The translations under genes were made by a program, and so were the position numbers. Under the pieces are notes generated by a model. That model was not told where the DNA came from, searched no databases, and saw nothing but the letters and a program-made list of their open reading frames with translations. From assembly GCA_944989445.1 (NCBI GenBank), contig CALYLW010000016.1:1762005-1826004 (forward strand): a stretch of DNA of 64,000 nucleotides, in the 5' to 3' direction. Below, one piece after another: positions 23,171 to 34,099 of the stretch (position 1 is the first letter of the stretch; every line of letters starts with the position of its first letter). The DNA comes from Ampullaceana balthica. Lineage: Eukaryota; Mollusca; Gastropoda; Lymnaeidae.

Positions 23171-24350
23171 GTTTAATTCCTGCCATACATCCAAGACCAG
23201 CTACAGGACCATATACAACACGAACTCAACTGGTCAGTGGAGTGGGCGAAAAGCTGGGACATGAAAAAATGTCTGTCATCAGAAGCAGTGACCATCGACA
23301 CCTTAAGAACTTCGTGGCCATGAGCTTGAGTTAGTATCTTCAGTAAAGTAACTTGGTGTTACTATAGGAAGAGAGGTTCTAGGAGATGAACATTTGGAGC
23401 ACTATTTGCAGCGGGGCAAACAGCTACGTAGGTGAAATCTCAGGATTGGAAACTTCGGGTTAGAAGAAACAGACTATAAGGCTTTTGTCCAGCAGACTTT
23501 AGAGAGTGTGTTTGTATTACGGGAGCCAAGTACATAGAAGACCATCAAGAGATTGGAGGCGGTCCAGAGACGGGCAGCACTCTTTATTCTAATTAGACAG
23601 AAAAATTAAAGTGTTGACATCATGCTAGAAAAGTGGGGATGGCAACCTCTGGGAAAAACGGCGACACCTGCCAGGCTAACGATGTTGTCTAAAAATAAAT
23701 AATGGACTGGTCCTATGCACTGGTCCTATGCACTGGTCCTATGCACTGGCCCTATGCAATGGTCCAATGCACTGGTCCTATGCACTGGTCCTATGCACTG
23801 GCCCTATGCACTGGTCCTATGCACTGGTCCTATGCACTGGTCCTAAGCACTGGTCCTATGCACTGGTCCTATGCACTGGCCCTATGCACTGGTCCTATGC
23901 ACTGGTCCTATGCACTGGTCCTATGCACTGGTCCTATGCACTGGTCCTATGCACTGGTCCTATGCACTGGTCCTATGCACTGGTCCTATGCTCTGGTCCT
24001 ATGCACTGGTCCTATGCACTGGTCATATGGACTGGTCCTATGCTCTGGTCCTGTGCTCTGGTCCTATGGTCTGGTCCTATGCTCTGGTCCTATGCTCTGG
24101 TCCTATGCTCTGGTTCTATGCTCTGGTCCTATGCTCTGGTCCTATGCACTGGTCCTATACTCTGGTCCTATGCTCTGGCACAGGAGGAAAACTCACCGCT
24201 CATCTTCCATGAAAATGACGAGGCCACGGTAGGCAGTACAGAGTAATAAACATAAGAACACAACACAGGGGCTGCGTGTTCCTGCCAAGGACAGTTGGCG
24301 ACCTACTAATATCAGTCACTGAAGCTCCGATGAGAAATTCAACGACATAC
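23171..24350 (+). pseudogene. Decayed non-LTR reverse transcriptase C-terminal relic
   Basis: Conceptual translation with frame changes recovers the ordered C-terminal motifs of Jockey/CR1-type reverse transcriptases: EWAKSWDMK at about 23240-23266, LGVTI at 23352-23366, RLEAVQRRAA at 23549-23578, LGW-like KWGWQPL then ARLTMLSK up to 23693, and, after the minisatellite, FLPRTVGD at 24279-24302. Stops and frameshifts interrupt it (for example the TGA after RTSWP and TAA before LGVTI). The catalytic YADD region is not present. The motif order and spacing identify a dead 3' fragment. A 13-bp array has expanded between the last two motifs. Confidence 0.75.
23704..24179. repeat. Minisatellite, 13-bp unit (actggtcctatgc), about 36 copies
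   Basis: Variants (ctctgg instead of cactgg) dominate the right third, so variants are regionally clustered. The array lies inside the reverse-transcriptase relic. All three forward frames are open because a 13-bp unit cycles through 13 residues without a stop. None is a gene. Confidence 0.96.
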
Positions 24351-24689
24351 CATCTTCACAGATATATGAGCAAACTCTGAGCACTGACAGCAGCCAATAT
24401 AAGCAGAATATTATTATGGTCAATCTCTCTCTCTCTCTCTCCTTGGCGTTGTAAGTTTGGGGCTGAAGGGGCCTGGCTGTGAACTTACTTTAGCATATTT
24501 TTTCTCCCAATTTTTTGTTGTTGTAAAAGTGCTTCCGAATACTTTTATTAAGTTTTTTTTAAAAAGAACTTAAAATGCTCTCATATTATTAGCACGAGTT
24601 CATTAACATTTCATCATAATTTAAAAACAATGTTTAAGAAATATATATTAATAAAAAGATTTTTAAACACACGCTTTTGCGCGGTGAAC
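24351..24689. other. Non-coding stretch
   Basis: A (CT)n run lies at about 24424-24441. Otherwise AT-rich with nothing recognised. Confidence 0.45.
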
Positions 24690-24850
24690 TCCGGTGACAC
24701 GCACGTGGATTTAAACAATAGCAGACGGATACAGATGCTATATAGAGATAAACTAAAAATGCATTAATTTAATTACGGTACATTCGATCGATCTGAAATT
24801 TTGATACAATGCATTGTCATCTGTGGTAAAATTTGGAGGTCTCTGGAACC
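24690..24850 (-). mobile_element. Repeat family A fragment (inverted)
   Basis: Blocks gataaactaaaaatgcatta, attacggtacattcgatcga and tctgaaattttgatacaatg match the 34-kb copies. Only the central segment is present. Confidence 0.7.
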
Positions 24851-24891
24851 ATCATAAGTTAATTCATTTTACTTTACAAGATTTGACGGAT

Positions 24892-24929
24892 ACAACATAC
24901 AACATACAACATACAACATACAACATACA
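24892..24929. repeat. (acatacaa)-type microsatellite, 7-bp unit
   Basis: Five to six copies of atacaac in tandem. Confidence 0.9.
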
Positions 24930-25754
24930 AAGAGTGTGACTTACCTTACGGCACGTGTTTACAATAGCAACATAATTGCAAGTCAATAGCTTGAAATACA
25001 TCAGTTTTGATTTGTCTGTAGCCCCTACACTATTTGACAACACCAAGATGTTATGTCCCGACACTCTTGTCCCAAACTTTCCCTCATGAAATTTTACCTT
25101 CATTAGACGTGAATGAACTAAGAAAAAATCGTAAGAAAAATAAGGAGGACATTTTTAAACATCACCTTCGGAAACAAGAGAAACGTGAGGTAGTTGTCCC
25201 CCGTGTATTATTCACATGTTAAGATACTATCTGACGTCATATTGATCGCCACGAGGTGATGTCCCTTCAGACGAGTTGTCCCGCCAGCACTGAGACTGTC
25301 CAATATTTCTGGATGAAAGGCTCTGAGGTGACAGACATGAAAATAATTTTGACGGCAAACCTTTTGAAACGTAATTTACAAAATAATTTTACCCGTATGA
25401 ACTTGTTTCTTTAAAAAAATGAATGTTAAAACAGTTTTTTCTTAAATATTTAAACATTTATTGGTGACCTGTTTGCACGACAAAAATTAAATCAGAGTAA
25501 TTGTCGTGGCGGTGGGTAGCTGAGAGTAACTGTTCAATGCCAAGTAAAAAGTAACGACAAAAACGAAAAAAAATCCTGTGGTTATTTTTTATTATTGTAT
25601 TTTGAAGTATTGAGTTGACAGTCGTTAAAATAAGTCTTCAGCTGGTCAATATAATCATCTACTTGATATTGATTAATGCGCCGAAGATACTTGAAGGAAG
25701 AGGTCAACAATTTCAAAGAGCATGACTCTAGGCCTATTTAAAATTGTTGAATCG
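24930..25754. other. Non-coding stretch
   Basis: No exon or element recognised. The plus frame 25034-25222 lacks a known motif. Confidence 0.4.
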
Positions 25755-25975
25755 AGTAATATTAGTAGCAGAATGTAGGTAGCGAAGGCTTTTTAATAGA
25801 AGCAGATATGTAGGTGAATCTAGGCTGTTTAATAGGGGCAGACATTTAGGGGAATCTATTTTGTTTGATAGGGGCAGGTATAGAGGAGAATCTAAGTAGT
25901 CTAATAAGGGCAGACATTTAGGGGACTCTGATTATATGTAAGTGAATCTAGGTTGTTAAATAGGGAATGGTATGA
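25755..25975. repeat. Degenerate tandem repeat, roughly 45-55-bp unit
   Basis: Blocks such as gtgaatctagg, tttaataggggcaga and catttaggggaatct recur four to five times with many differences. It looks like an old, decaying array. Confidence 0.7.
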
Positions 25976-28380
25976 AGAAGACTATAGGCTATAGGGCGTA
26001 TAGCTGACATGAATTTGTCTTTCTGCAAGTCTATGCGGTATAATCGATGCAAATATGTAGATGGTACAGGCGAATCTGAATTGTTCAGTCGACAGCGAAT
26101 CTAGCGCTTTCAATATTCATGTCTCGTCTGCTTAGAAGGGGAGTTGGTCTTCAGACAAACTTAAAGTTGTTAAAGATTTGTAGCAAGTATTCAAATACCG
26201 TGAACGTAGTCTTGCGCCTTGATTCTCCACGGCTTAGATTTAGAAGAGATACAACCAAATTCGTGATGAAGACAACAACGCAATACACTATCAATAACAA
26301 CACAATAACTAGCCTTGAATACAGACTCAATTAAACTACTGCTTGACACGACAGTGGTCACCCCACGGCTATTCAGATAGTTTGACCGGTCGGTGAAGCA
26401 GCCAGATCTTTGCGGTCAGTCCACAGACCGCTCTTCACAGTTTTGATTTTCTACATCCTTACATACATTTTAGCGTATTCTCTTATTAAACTAGCAAACG
26501 ACTTGCTTACAGCTAGGACTTTAAGGATACTGAGTTTAAGTGAAAAGCTCGCAATTAAAAATCACAATATGAAAATTATTAGCCGACTAATGAGGACTCA
26601 AAGGCTGTTACTGTTACTGTTACTTTTAGATAAACTCTTCTCGAAATTATTTTTAATGTTCAAGAACATTGGGAAAAAGATCAATAAATATTATTTTGTT
26701 ATTGTTTTGTTGTAAATTTGTTAAATAACGTTGTATATTGCCACACACTTAATGACGCAAACACTCCTAGTTGTACTTTGGAATTATTTGTAATTTAAAA
26801 TTGTACAATTATACCCTGATAATAATCGGCGCAACATTGCATACTCTATAGACTCAAAAGGGAGATACGACTAGACATTTCCACAATCGCTGCCATGAAG
26901 TTTATTTCATTTTCGCTTCAGATATTTTGGAACCCATCGATGAAGAGTTTAGATATATTTTTAGAATCATCGATTCAATTATCGGCTAAATAATGTCGAA
27001 ATACTACTCCTTTCGTCATATAAATGTTATAAAATTTGCAAAATAAATAAAAACATAAATATTGGTGCAGTATTAAAGGTGATTCAAATAAAGTCAATAT
27101 GACACCGACAATATTATCTCTCGAAACTTTCATAATAATCTTAGTAATGACAACGATATATATCCGGATATGAGAAAATACCTTGAACCACGTAGAAATG
27201 TTTACATCTATAATTACTTCTACAATTTTTGAAACGAGATTTTTTTTTGTCTCCTTCTTTAACTTATAAGCAAAGGGCAGAAAACTAAGCTTCTGAGAAA
27301 TCCCTACAGACTCTTCTCCCTTAATTACCTATAATTACAAGTAGCCAAGTTGCCAGGCTTTTTGGAGTGTTGGCTAATAGCCTAAAAGATCGGAGTACAA
27401 ATTAACTAAATCAGAGGAATGGACATGAACCTTTCTGTCCGTTCAAGTACTCGGACTTCTTGACCAGACCACTGACCACTAGCAAGAAATTCTTGACAAT
27501 TTTCCTAATGACTAACCACTGACCGTATACTCGGAATTCCGTTTAAACAAATGACCACCATCTAACGTACTGACAATCTCATCAAGAAACTTACTAAATT
27601 GAAGCGCTGACCAATGTCCACCAAAGACATCAACAAACATGACGTATTGAAATACCTGCACGAGATACATGAACTTGATTTTATTCATCGGATCAATATA
27701 TGTAACATTTGATTATCTGGGGCTATCGGACAAACTGTAAAGATAGAAATATAAAAGCAAGCACTCTACTAAGTTCTTTGAAGCATTACAATGTTCACAA
27801 ATGAATTCTCAAAGAAGGTACACAAGGCACTTCAAAAGTACAGTATTTTTGCAAATTCTTACATTATTCTACATTTCGGAATTATTTAAAAATATGTATG
27901 TTGAGATTGTTTACATAAATAAACAGAATATATTACGCACCAAAGACAGTTCTGGTATCTTAGAAGAAAATTTACCTTCTTTCATATGAAACAGAAAACA
28001 TATTGGTATTATAATAAACTATTTGATTTATTAAGCATTTGTTAAAATTGAAATCTGGAGTATAATGGACATTGGTAAGAATGAAAACAGTTTAATATGT
28101 AACTCATATTTAGCCATTAGACTTTAAGAGAAACTAGTTTAATATTTAACTCATACTTAGCCATTAGACTTTAAGAGAAACTGATTAATAAGTCCTACAT
28201 CCTGGTATTGAACACAAATTTCCTAACGCCATAAAATTAAATATTATTTGAAAAATCCTCAGAAACGAGGCGGCATATGAATGTTATTATCTTTCATTTC
28301 TTCAAAAATTAATTTTACACAAAATGTGTTTTATCTTATGGGATTTTTTATAAGCAAAGTGCCATAAGTTTTGTGTTGTG
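25976..28380. other. Non-coding stretch
   Basis: A two-copy 47-bp duplication is visible at about 28089-28185 (actcatatttagccattaga then ctttaagagaaact, twice). Open frames 26119-26334, 26410-26715 and 27801-27989 have no recognised domain. The second is Leu-rich but without convincing membrane-protein homology. No gene is called. Confidence 0.45.
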
Positions 28381-28845
28381 CAGAGGTGTTTGTGTTATTG
28401 CGTGGTGTGGGGGTGTTTGTGTGATGTGTGGTGGTGTTTGTGTAATGTGTGGGGGTGTTTGTGTGATGGTGTTTGTGTGATGTGTGGGGGTGTTTGTGTG
28501 ATGTGTGGTGGTGTTTGTTTTATTGTGTGGTGGTGTTTGTGTGATGTGTGGTAGTGTGTGTGTGTGATGTGTGGGTGTGTGTGTGTGTGATGTGTGGGGG
28601 TGTTTGTGTGATGTGTAGGGGTGTTTATGTGATGTGTGGGGGTGTTTGTGTGATGTGTGGTAGTGTTTGTGTGATGTGTGGGGGTGTTTGTGTGATGTGT
28701 GGGGGTGTTTGTGTGATGTGTGGGGGTGTTTGTGTGATGTGGGGGGTGTTTGTGTGATGTGTGGGGTGGGGGGTGTTTGTGTTGTTGTACTATATTGTGG
28801 TGTTACTGTATTGTGTGGTGGTGTTAAAGTGTGGAGTGGTGGCAT
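28381..28845. repeat. GT-rich minisatellite, 21-bp unit
   Basis: The unit is gtgtttgtgtgatgtgtgggg. It is regular to about 28776, then degenerates into gtgttactgtattgtgtggt-like sequence. Strong G/T strand asymmetry may permit unusual DNA structure. Similar degenerate GT sequence resumes at 30257-30485 after a 1.4-kb insertion. Confidence 0.93.
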
Positions 28846-30256
28846 GGGCGCCCGCAGCAAATTTTCTAGGGTGGGGGAAAAATTTTCGAAGTGATTTTTA
28901 CCCCATAATTCTTAGCGCTATACGCAGATTTTTTACCAGTCACGTGACCATTAATTAAAACTCTATACAGATCAGTACTACTTGTCCTTTATTAATATTG
29001 TGATAAAATATACACGTACACCCTTTACTTATGTGAAGTGTCAGAATCATATTACCCCGACACTTATAAGCTTCTGATATAAGATTTTTATAAAACTTCA
29101 TTATCTCATATGCTTCTGTGGTCCAATGGTTGTCGGCTGTTTTTTTTAAATCTCAAAATAACAGGTAGTGGATCGAATTTCGGTTGGAGCCTTCTTTTTT
29201 TTCTTTTTAAAAATTCTTTAAATTTTTTAATTTTTCTTTTTCTTTTATTTTCTATCTTTGCAATTTCTTTTTTAACTACTTTCTATTATCTATAATTTAT
29301 AATTAGGAGGTATTGTAAGTATGACATTTCTTGAAGTGTTGACAGTGAGGGGATGAATCCGTGCTGGAGGGGTCAAGCAGGGGCGAATTAAGACTGCACG
29401 GGGCCCCTGGCTTTAGCCAGTTCAGCCCCCTCCCCTAAATCCGCCATAGGGCTCAAGTGATCACGCTGTGAACCGAGACTATACAAGGATGGGCCACTGT
29501 TATGGGGTAGCTAGAAACCAGGCATTGTAAAGATCAACATTTCAGAACGAGGCTTTTAAAGTATTTGAGATTGAGCATATATACAGTTATAATACAGTTT
29601 ATTTATGGTCCTTACTACCACCGTTTGCAAACAACTCCGTCCGTTATTGGTCACGTCCTATAACCAACTCCCTCGGTCTGGAGGTCCCCGCCTTTGTCTA
29701 GTCCCCGGTCTACAGTACGTCAGTATTTAATATGTCAATCATGATGATTGAATCATTTTGTACCACCACCCCCCAGATTAAGACGGGGGTGGGGTACCAT
29801 GACCCGCTCTGGTCTCTTTGATGTTAGCCCCTGGTCTGGTTTGGACAATCGCAATCATTGCCCCTGGTCAGTGCTTCGCACGGCTGACCTTTACATAACA
29901 GAGTCTACATTTAGCACCTCTGAGCATCTGGGCGCGGTTCGGTCTATTCATCTATCCAAGCTACCGCATGGGGCATTTCACACATCTTGGTCAGTCCTGA
30001 CCAAACTACCAGTCCTACCAGAAACAGGAATCTTTGATCTAAAGACCCTTTAACCACCCTAATTCTCTACAATATAGAAAATATAAAAATAATTACACAG
30101 TAAAACGAGATCAGCATCAGCTTAGTTACTTTTCTCTTTATTTTCTCTTTACTTTAATACATTTTTAGTCTATTTTTGTCCATTTTTATTTTAAAAATCC
30201 ATAAATCCTGGGGGGGGGCAAGGACCCCCCTTCTCCCCCCTCCTGCGGGTGCACAT
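28846..30256. mobile_element. Probable non-autonomous DNA transposon inserted into the GT-rich repeat
   Basis: The left end atgggcgcccgcag and the inverted right end atgtgcacccgcag match at 12 of 14 positions. GT-rich repeat sequence lies on both outer sides. The exact boundary is ambiguous because catg occurs outside both ends. Inside are AT-rich sequence, a compact pair of inverted termini near 29381-29448 (gggcgaattaag ... cctaaatccgcc), and a hairpin at about 29759-29800. The 101-residue frame 29748-30053 has no recognised domain. Confidence 0.55.
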
Positions 30257-30485
30257 GGGAAGTTGTGTTACTGTTAAGTTTGATGGTGTTACTCTGTGGT
30301 GAGGTTGTGTACTGTGTGGTAAGGTAGTGTTATTATATTGTGTGGTGTGGGCGTGTTATTTTTTGTTGTTACTGTGTGCTGCTATTGTGTACGTGGTGTG
30401 TAATAGTTTGTTTTGTGGGTGTTATTGTGTGGTGTGAGGGGGTGTGATGTGTGGTGTGAGGGGGTGTGATGTGAGGGGGTGAGAA
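30257..30485. repeat. Degenerate GT-rich repeat, right part
   Basis: Blocks gtgttactgt, gtgtggt and gggggtgtgatgtg resemble the end of the 28.4-28.8-kb array. It is taken as the displaced right portion of the same tract. Confidence 0.65.
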
Positions 30486-30940
30486 GTGGATTAATCTGAG
30501 ACATTTGATTTCTTCACCCCGAGTCAACACGCACGACACATGGGGAAACTAAGGGAGGCCAATTAGTACTCCAGGGAGTTTTATGTTGCAGTTATCCATC
30601 TTCTCAATTGGAAGTTTAAACTGCTTTAAAAGCTTAAGGTCAAGACCAAGTCCTAGTGCATATAAACCAGAAGTCTCCAAGTGTATATATACAATAATAG
30701 AAACGTTCCTTTGTCATATAATTAAATAGAAAATGCCTGGTACATATACAAAAAATAATTCCCAATATTGGCAATACTTATAAACTAATAGAAGAATTCA
30801 TAGGATAAATAGAAAGTCAAAGTACAATCAACTAATACATCATTACCTTACATATTTAAACAGGAGAATACATACTAGTACATATAAGTAGAAGTACTAA
30901 TACATACAAACCAATGGAAGACGTCCCAGTGCATATCAAC
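30486..30940. other. Non-coding stretch
   Basis: Loose recurrences of acatata-aaccagaag-like sequence suggest a very old repeat. No gene seen. Confidence 0.4.
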
Positions 30941-30949
30941 ATACATAAT

Positions 30950-31221
30950 TCCCGTTGTCTGTATGTATGGATGTAATTATAATGCTGTTATGTGGCGCTG
31001 CGAAATTTGTAATGCTGTTTGGTGGCGCTGCGATAGATTTTGTTTTATAATGCTGCACCAAAAATAACACTTTTCGAACGTTCCGCATAAAATTGTCCAA
31101 TATGATAATAGATGAATCAAATAAAAATAAATAAAATAAGTGAAAGTTCTGTATAAATGTGTTTTTTTTAATGTGTATTTATTTTGAAAATTTCCGTCAT
31201 TTTTGACGGGTGTTACACTAG
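30950..31221 (+). mobile_element. Non-autonomous Helitron, family 1
   Basis: The 3' end has the hairpin ccgtcatttttgacgg at 31194-31209, then gtgttaca, then CTAG at 31218-31221 and host T. The interior block gctgcaccaaaaataac matches the 46.4-kb copy. The 5' start is near tcccgttgtctgtatgtatg (about 30952). No coding region. Confidence 0.8.
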
Positions 31222-31679
31222 TAAAATAATAAAGGAAGTGATATTACATATAACTAATTGACGTCAATAGAAAACTCCCACCAAAAATAAAAAAAATAAA
31301 AATTAAAAATTACAATTTCACTGAAACTATTCTTTGGAAATATATACCAGTAAATAAATCCTACTAAATAAGAACCAGTTCATAAATCTTGTTAAATGCA
31401 AACAGCATGTAAGCTAAATAAACACTAACCTGCCAACAAAACATACTAAATCGACTGGTATAAAATGTCCCATAAATTGTTAACTTAGAGCCAACTTTAA
31501 ATAATAATAAACTCCTATTATATGACGTCCTTGACTTGTCGTGTTGAAGAGCCACAGTCAATAATTTCAAGATGTTTTGTATGAGCAAAACCATATCAAT
31601 ATGTGGTTGAACTTGAGGCAGCTCTGAACTTCTTGTTGGACCCAATCAAATCGATAAGTCGTTGAGAATCTGCTTGGCT
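31222..31679. other. Non-coding stretch
   Basis: AT-rich. The minus frame 31364-31645 (93 residues) has no recognisable motif. Confidence 0.4.
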
Positions 31680-32109
31680 GTTGAACATAGTATTAGCTAT
31701 TAGGTTTAATGTTAAACATAATGTTAGCTATTAGGTTTAATGTTAAAGATAATGTTAGCTATTAGGTTTAATGTTAAACATAATGTTAGCTATTAGGTTT
31801 AATGTTAAACATAATGTTAGCTATTAGGTTTAATGTTAAACATAATGTTAGCTATTAGGTTTAATGTTAAACATAATGATAGCTATTAGGTTTAATGTTA
31901 AACATAATGTTAGCTATTAGGTTTAATGTTAAACATAATGTTAGCTATTAGGTTTAATGTTAAACATAATGTTAGCTATTAGGTTTAATGTTAAACATAA
32001 TGTTAGCTATTAGGTTTAATGTTAAACATAATGTTAGCTATTAGGTTTAATGTTAAACATAATGTTAGCTATTAGGTTTAATGTTAAACATAATGTTAGC
32101 TATTAGGTT
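31680..32109. repeat. Minisatellite, 31-bp unit, about 14 copies
   Basis: The unit is gttaaacataatgttagcta plus ttaggtttaat. Copies are almost identical (single changes near 31747 and 31878), so the array is recently homogenised. A core ttaggtttaatgttaaacat gives each unit a weak internal dyad. Confidence 0.97.
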
Positions 32110-32668
32110 AAACTTTCTCCACGTAGTAGGAGGCTTGGTGTAATATTTATCTGTTCTGTAAAATAATTTTAAAATAAAATTATCAAAAAGTGCAGTGAAA
32201 ATTTACTCCAAATTTCCCTATCATTATTTACCATTAACGGAAGCCGGCGATGTATTTATATTTATTTATAGGAACGTTCGATCAGATGGTTGAACTGTAT
32301 CTCAACTCAGAACTCCTCAGGCCTTAGAGTGCTAGATGGCCAACATTTCGGACACAGCAATATTTGAATGTTATAAGAGAATATGTTTTTAAAGTTTAGA
32401 TCCTAACCTTGATAATGTTTGTTGACATGTTGACAAACGTCTGATGTCAAGTGTAGGCGTGTTCACCATAGAATGTCAATGTTCGACGATCAATAAACAC
32501 AAGTTTGGACCTTGTTACAGCCAAATGATGTAACAGACCGTCGATGTTTATATAAGGCATTTCTATTCAGAAGCTCAGCTAGGATATTTTTCACTCAGGT
32601 ACAAACTTTAAAATTGGCGCTCACCCCTTACCTATAAGTTATTACCTTAGTTCATGATTATTATTTAA
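32110..32668. other. Non-coding stretch
   Basis: Nothing recognised. A tttatataagg motif at 32549 is not enough to call a promoter. Confidence 0.4.
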
Positions 32669-33099
32669 CTAGCTGACCCGAGGCGTAGCATACGCCACTA
32701 ATGATTTTGTGACGGGTGAAGACTTCCTGAAAGACACAGTTGTCAAAATGGGGTGGGTTTGGGCAAACGACTGTGAGTGAATGAAAAGAAGGAACTCTGG
32801 AGAGACCCGCGGCGTAGCATACGCCGCAGACTTGCTCATCAAAGACAGTGCAAAGAACGTTTGGGGGGGGGGTGAGAGTACAGACACAAAAAAAAACAGC
32901 ACTAATTAAATAAAAAATAGCGAGTAAACGTAAAGACATGCACACCGAGGTTGTTGTTACCCGCCTCCCGTTTATTAACCGACGTTCACTCGCGTTGTTT
33001 TGATTTCTTCGTGCTGTAGTTTGTGTCCGTTCTTTCTCCACTTTCTTTGCACTCTCCATGAGCAAGTCTGCGGCGTATGCTACGCCATGGGGCGTCTAG
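32669..33099. mobile_element. Helitron termini in inverted orientation, family 4
   Basis: Left edge: CTAG (32669-32672) then, inward, the hairpin ggcgtagcatacgcc at 32682-32696; this is a minus-strand 3' end. Right edge: ggcgtatgctacgcc at 33072-33086 followed by atggggcgt and CTAG at 33096-33099, then T; this is a plus-strand 3' end. A third hairpin in minus orientation lies at about 32816-32830 with the same neighbour sequence (gcagacttgctcat). Two outward 3' ends indicate either two insertions or a rearranged element. The open frame 32661-33065 is not gene-like. Confidence 0.72.
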
Positions 33100-33184
33100 T
33101 TTCATAATAATTATAAATCCTCAAATCCTATTTTTACATCGTTCCCTTTTCAAAAATTAAAATGTAAGCCTTAAACAATGACGT

Positions 33185-33255
33185 AATATAATATTTTTAT
33201 ACAAAATCGATCGCAGCGCCATACATAAATACATACAGACAACGGAAATTATGTA
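33185..33255 (-). mobile_element. Helitron family 1, 5' fragment (minus)
   Basis: On the minus strand tttccgttgtctgtatgtat and tatggcgctgcga match the 5' part of the 30950-31221 element. Only this end is present. Confidence 0.55.
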
Positions 33256-33558
33256 TATTGATTTCGTAATCCTCATTGTCGTGCTTCTGTAACTCGGCGT
33301 CCCAAGACATATGTACCCAGCCCCCACTTTGCTTCGCCTCTGTATCTTACGGCTAGTAGAGAATAATGTGAATAATTGGACTTAAAGTGTTACAACAAGA
33401 TTTACACATTAATAAAAGTTACACACTCACAAGATTTACACACAGATATATTTAACCTTCTTGGTACCTTTACATACAAATTCATAATCTTTAACCTAAA
33501 TGTCACTTAAGAAAAACAATAGTCGTTTCTGACTCATGCTAGTTTGTTGGCTTAAATT
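33256..33558. other. Non-coding spacer
   Basis: Loose acaagatttacacac recurrences only. Confidence 0.4.
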
Positions 33559-33775
33559 AAATGAAACAAGTGAAATATTTTTTGTCTGTCTTGAATGAAA
33601 CATGCAAACTATTTTTGTCTGATTTGAATGAAACATGCAAACTATTTTTGAATTACTTGAATGAAACATGCAAACTATTTTTGAATTACTTGAATGAAAC
33701 ATGAAAACTATTTTTGTCCGTCTTGAATGAAACATATACACTATTTTTGTCTGATTTGAATAAAACATCATCGAA
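33559..33775. repeat. Minisatellite, 33-bp unit, about 6 copies
   Basis: The unit contains gaatgaaacatgcaaactat and tttttg. The minus strand shows an 11-residue periodic frame as an artefact. Confidence 0.92.
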
Positions 33776-33895
33776 CTGATCGCTAGTGACGCTGGGCTGT
33801 GACGTCACTTCATCAGTTTGTTCTGGCCCCGAGGAATGCAAGTTTCATTGAACTTTCCGATTCTGTCCGGCGTTAATCAATCATCTCTTTAGTCG

Positions 33896-34095
33896 GTCTA
33901 TGATCACTGCTTGAGTTTATGGGGGACATTGATGTGTTGTTGGTTGGTGTATGATCACTGCTTGAGTTTACTGGGGGACATTGATGTGTTGTTGGTTGGT
34001 GTATGATTACTGCTTGAGTTTACTGGGGGACATTGATGTGTTGTTGGTCGGTGTATGATTACTGCTTGAGTTTACGGGGGACATTGATGTGTGGT
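33896..34095. repeat. Tandem repeat, about 58-bp unit, 3-4 copies
   Basis: Copies of tgatcactgcttgagttta, gggggacattgatgtgttgt and tggttggtgta in series, ending at a repeat family A element. Confidence 0.88.
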
Positions 34096-34099
34096 CACC

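Noticed and set aside
23702..24246. 176-, 172- and 113-residue open frames
   Set aside because: Three frames of a 13-bp array inside a retrotransposon relic.
32540..32580. TATA-like promoter (tttatataagg)
   Set aside because: AT-rich background makes such matches common, and no gene follows.
32661..33065. 134-residue minus-strand frame with a basic N-terminus
   Set aside because: It spans Helitron terminal hairpins, which are translated as repeated GVCYA segments. There is no Rep or helicase motif.
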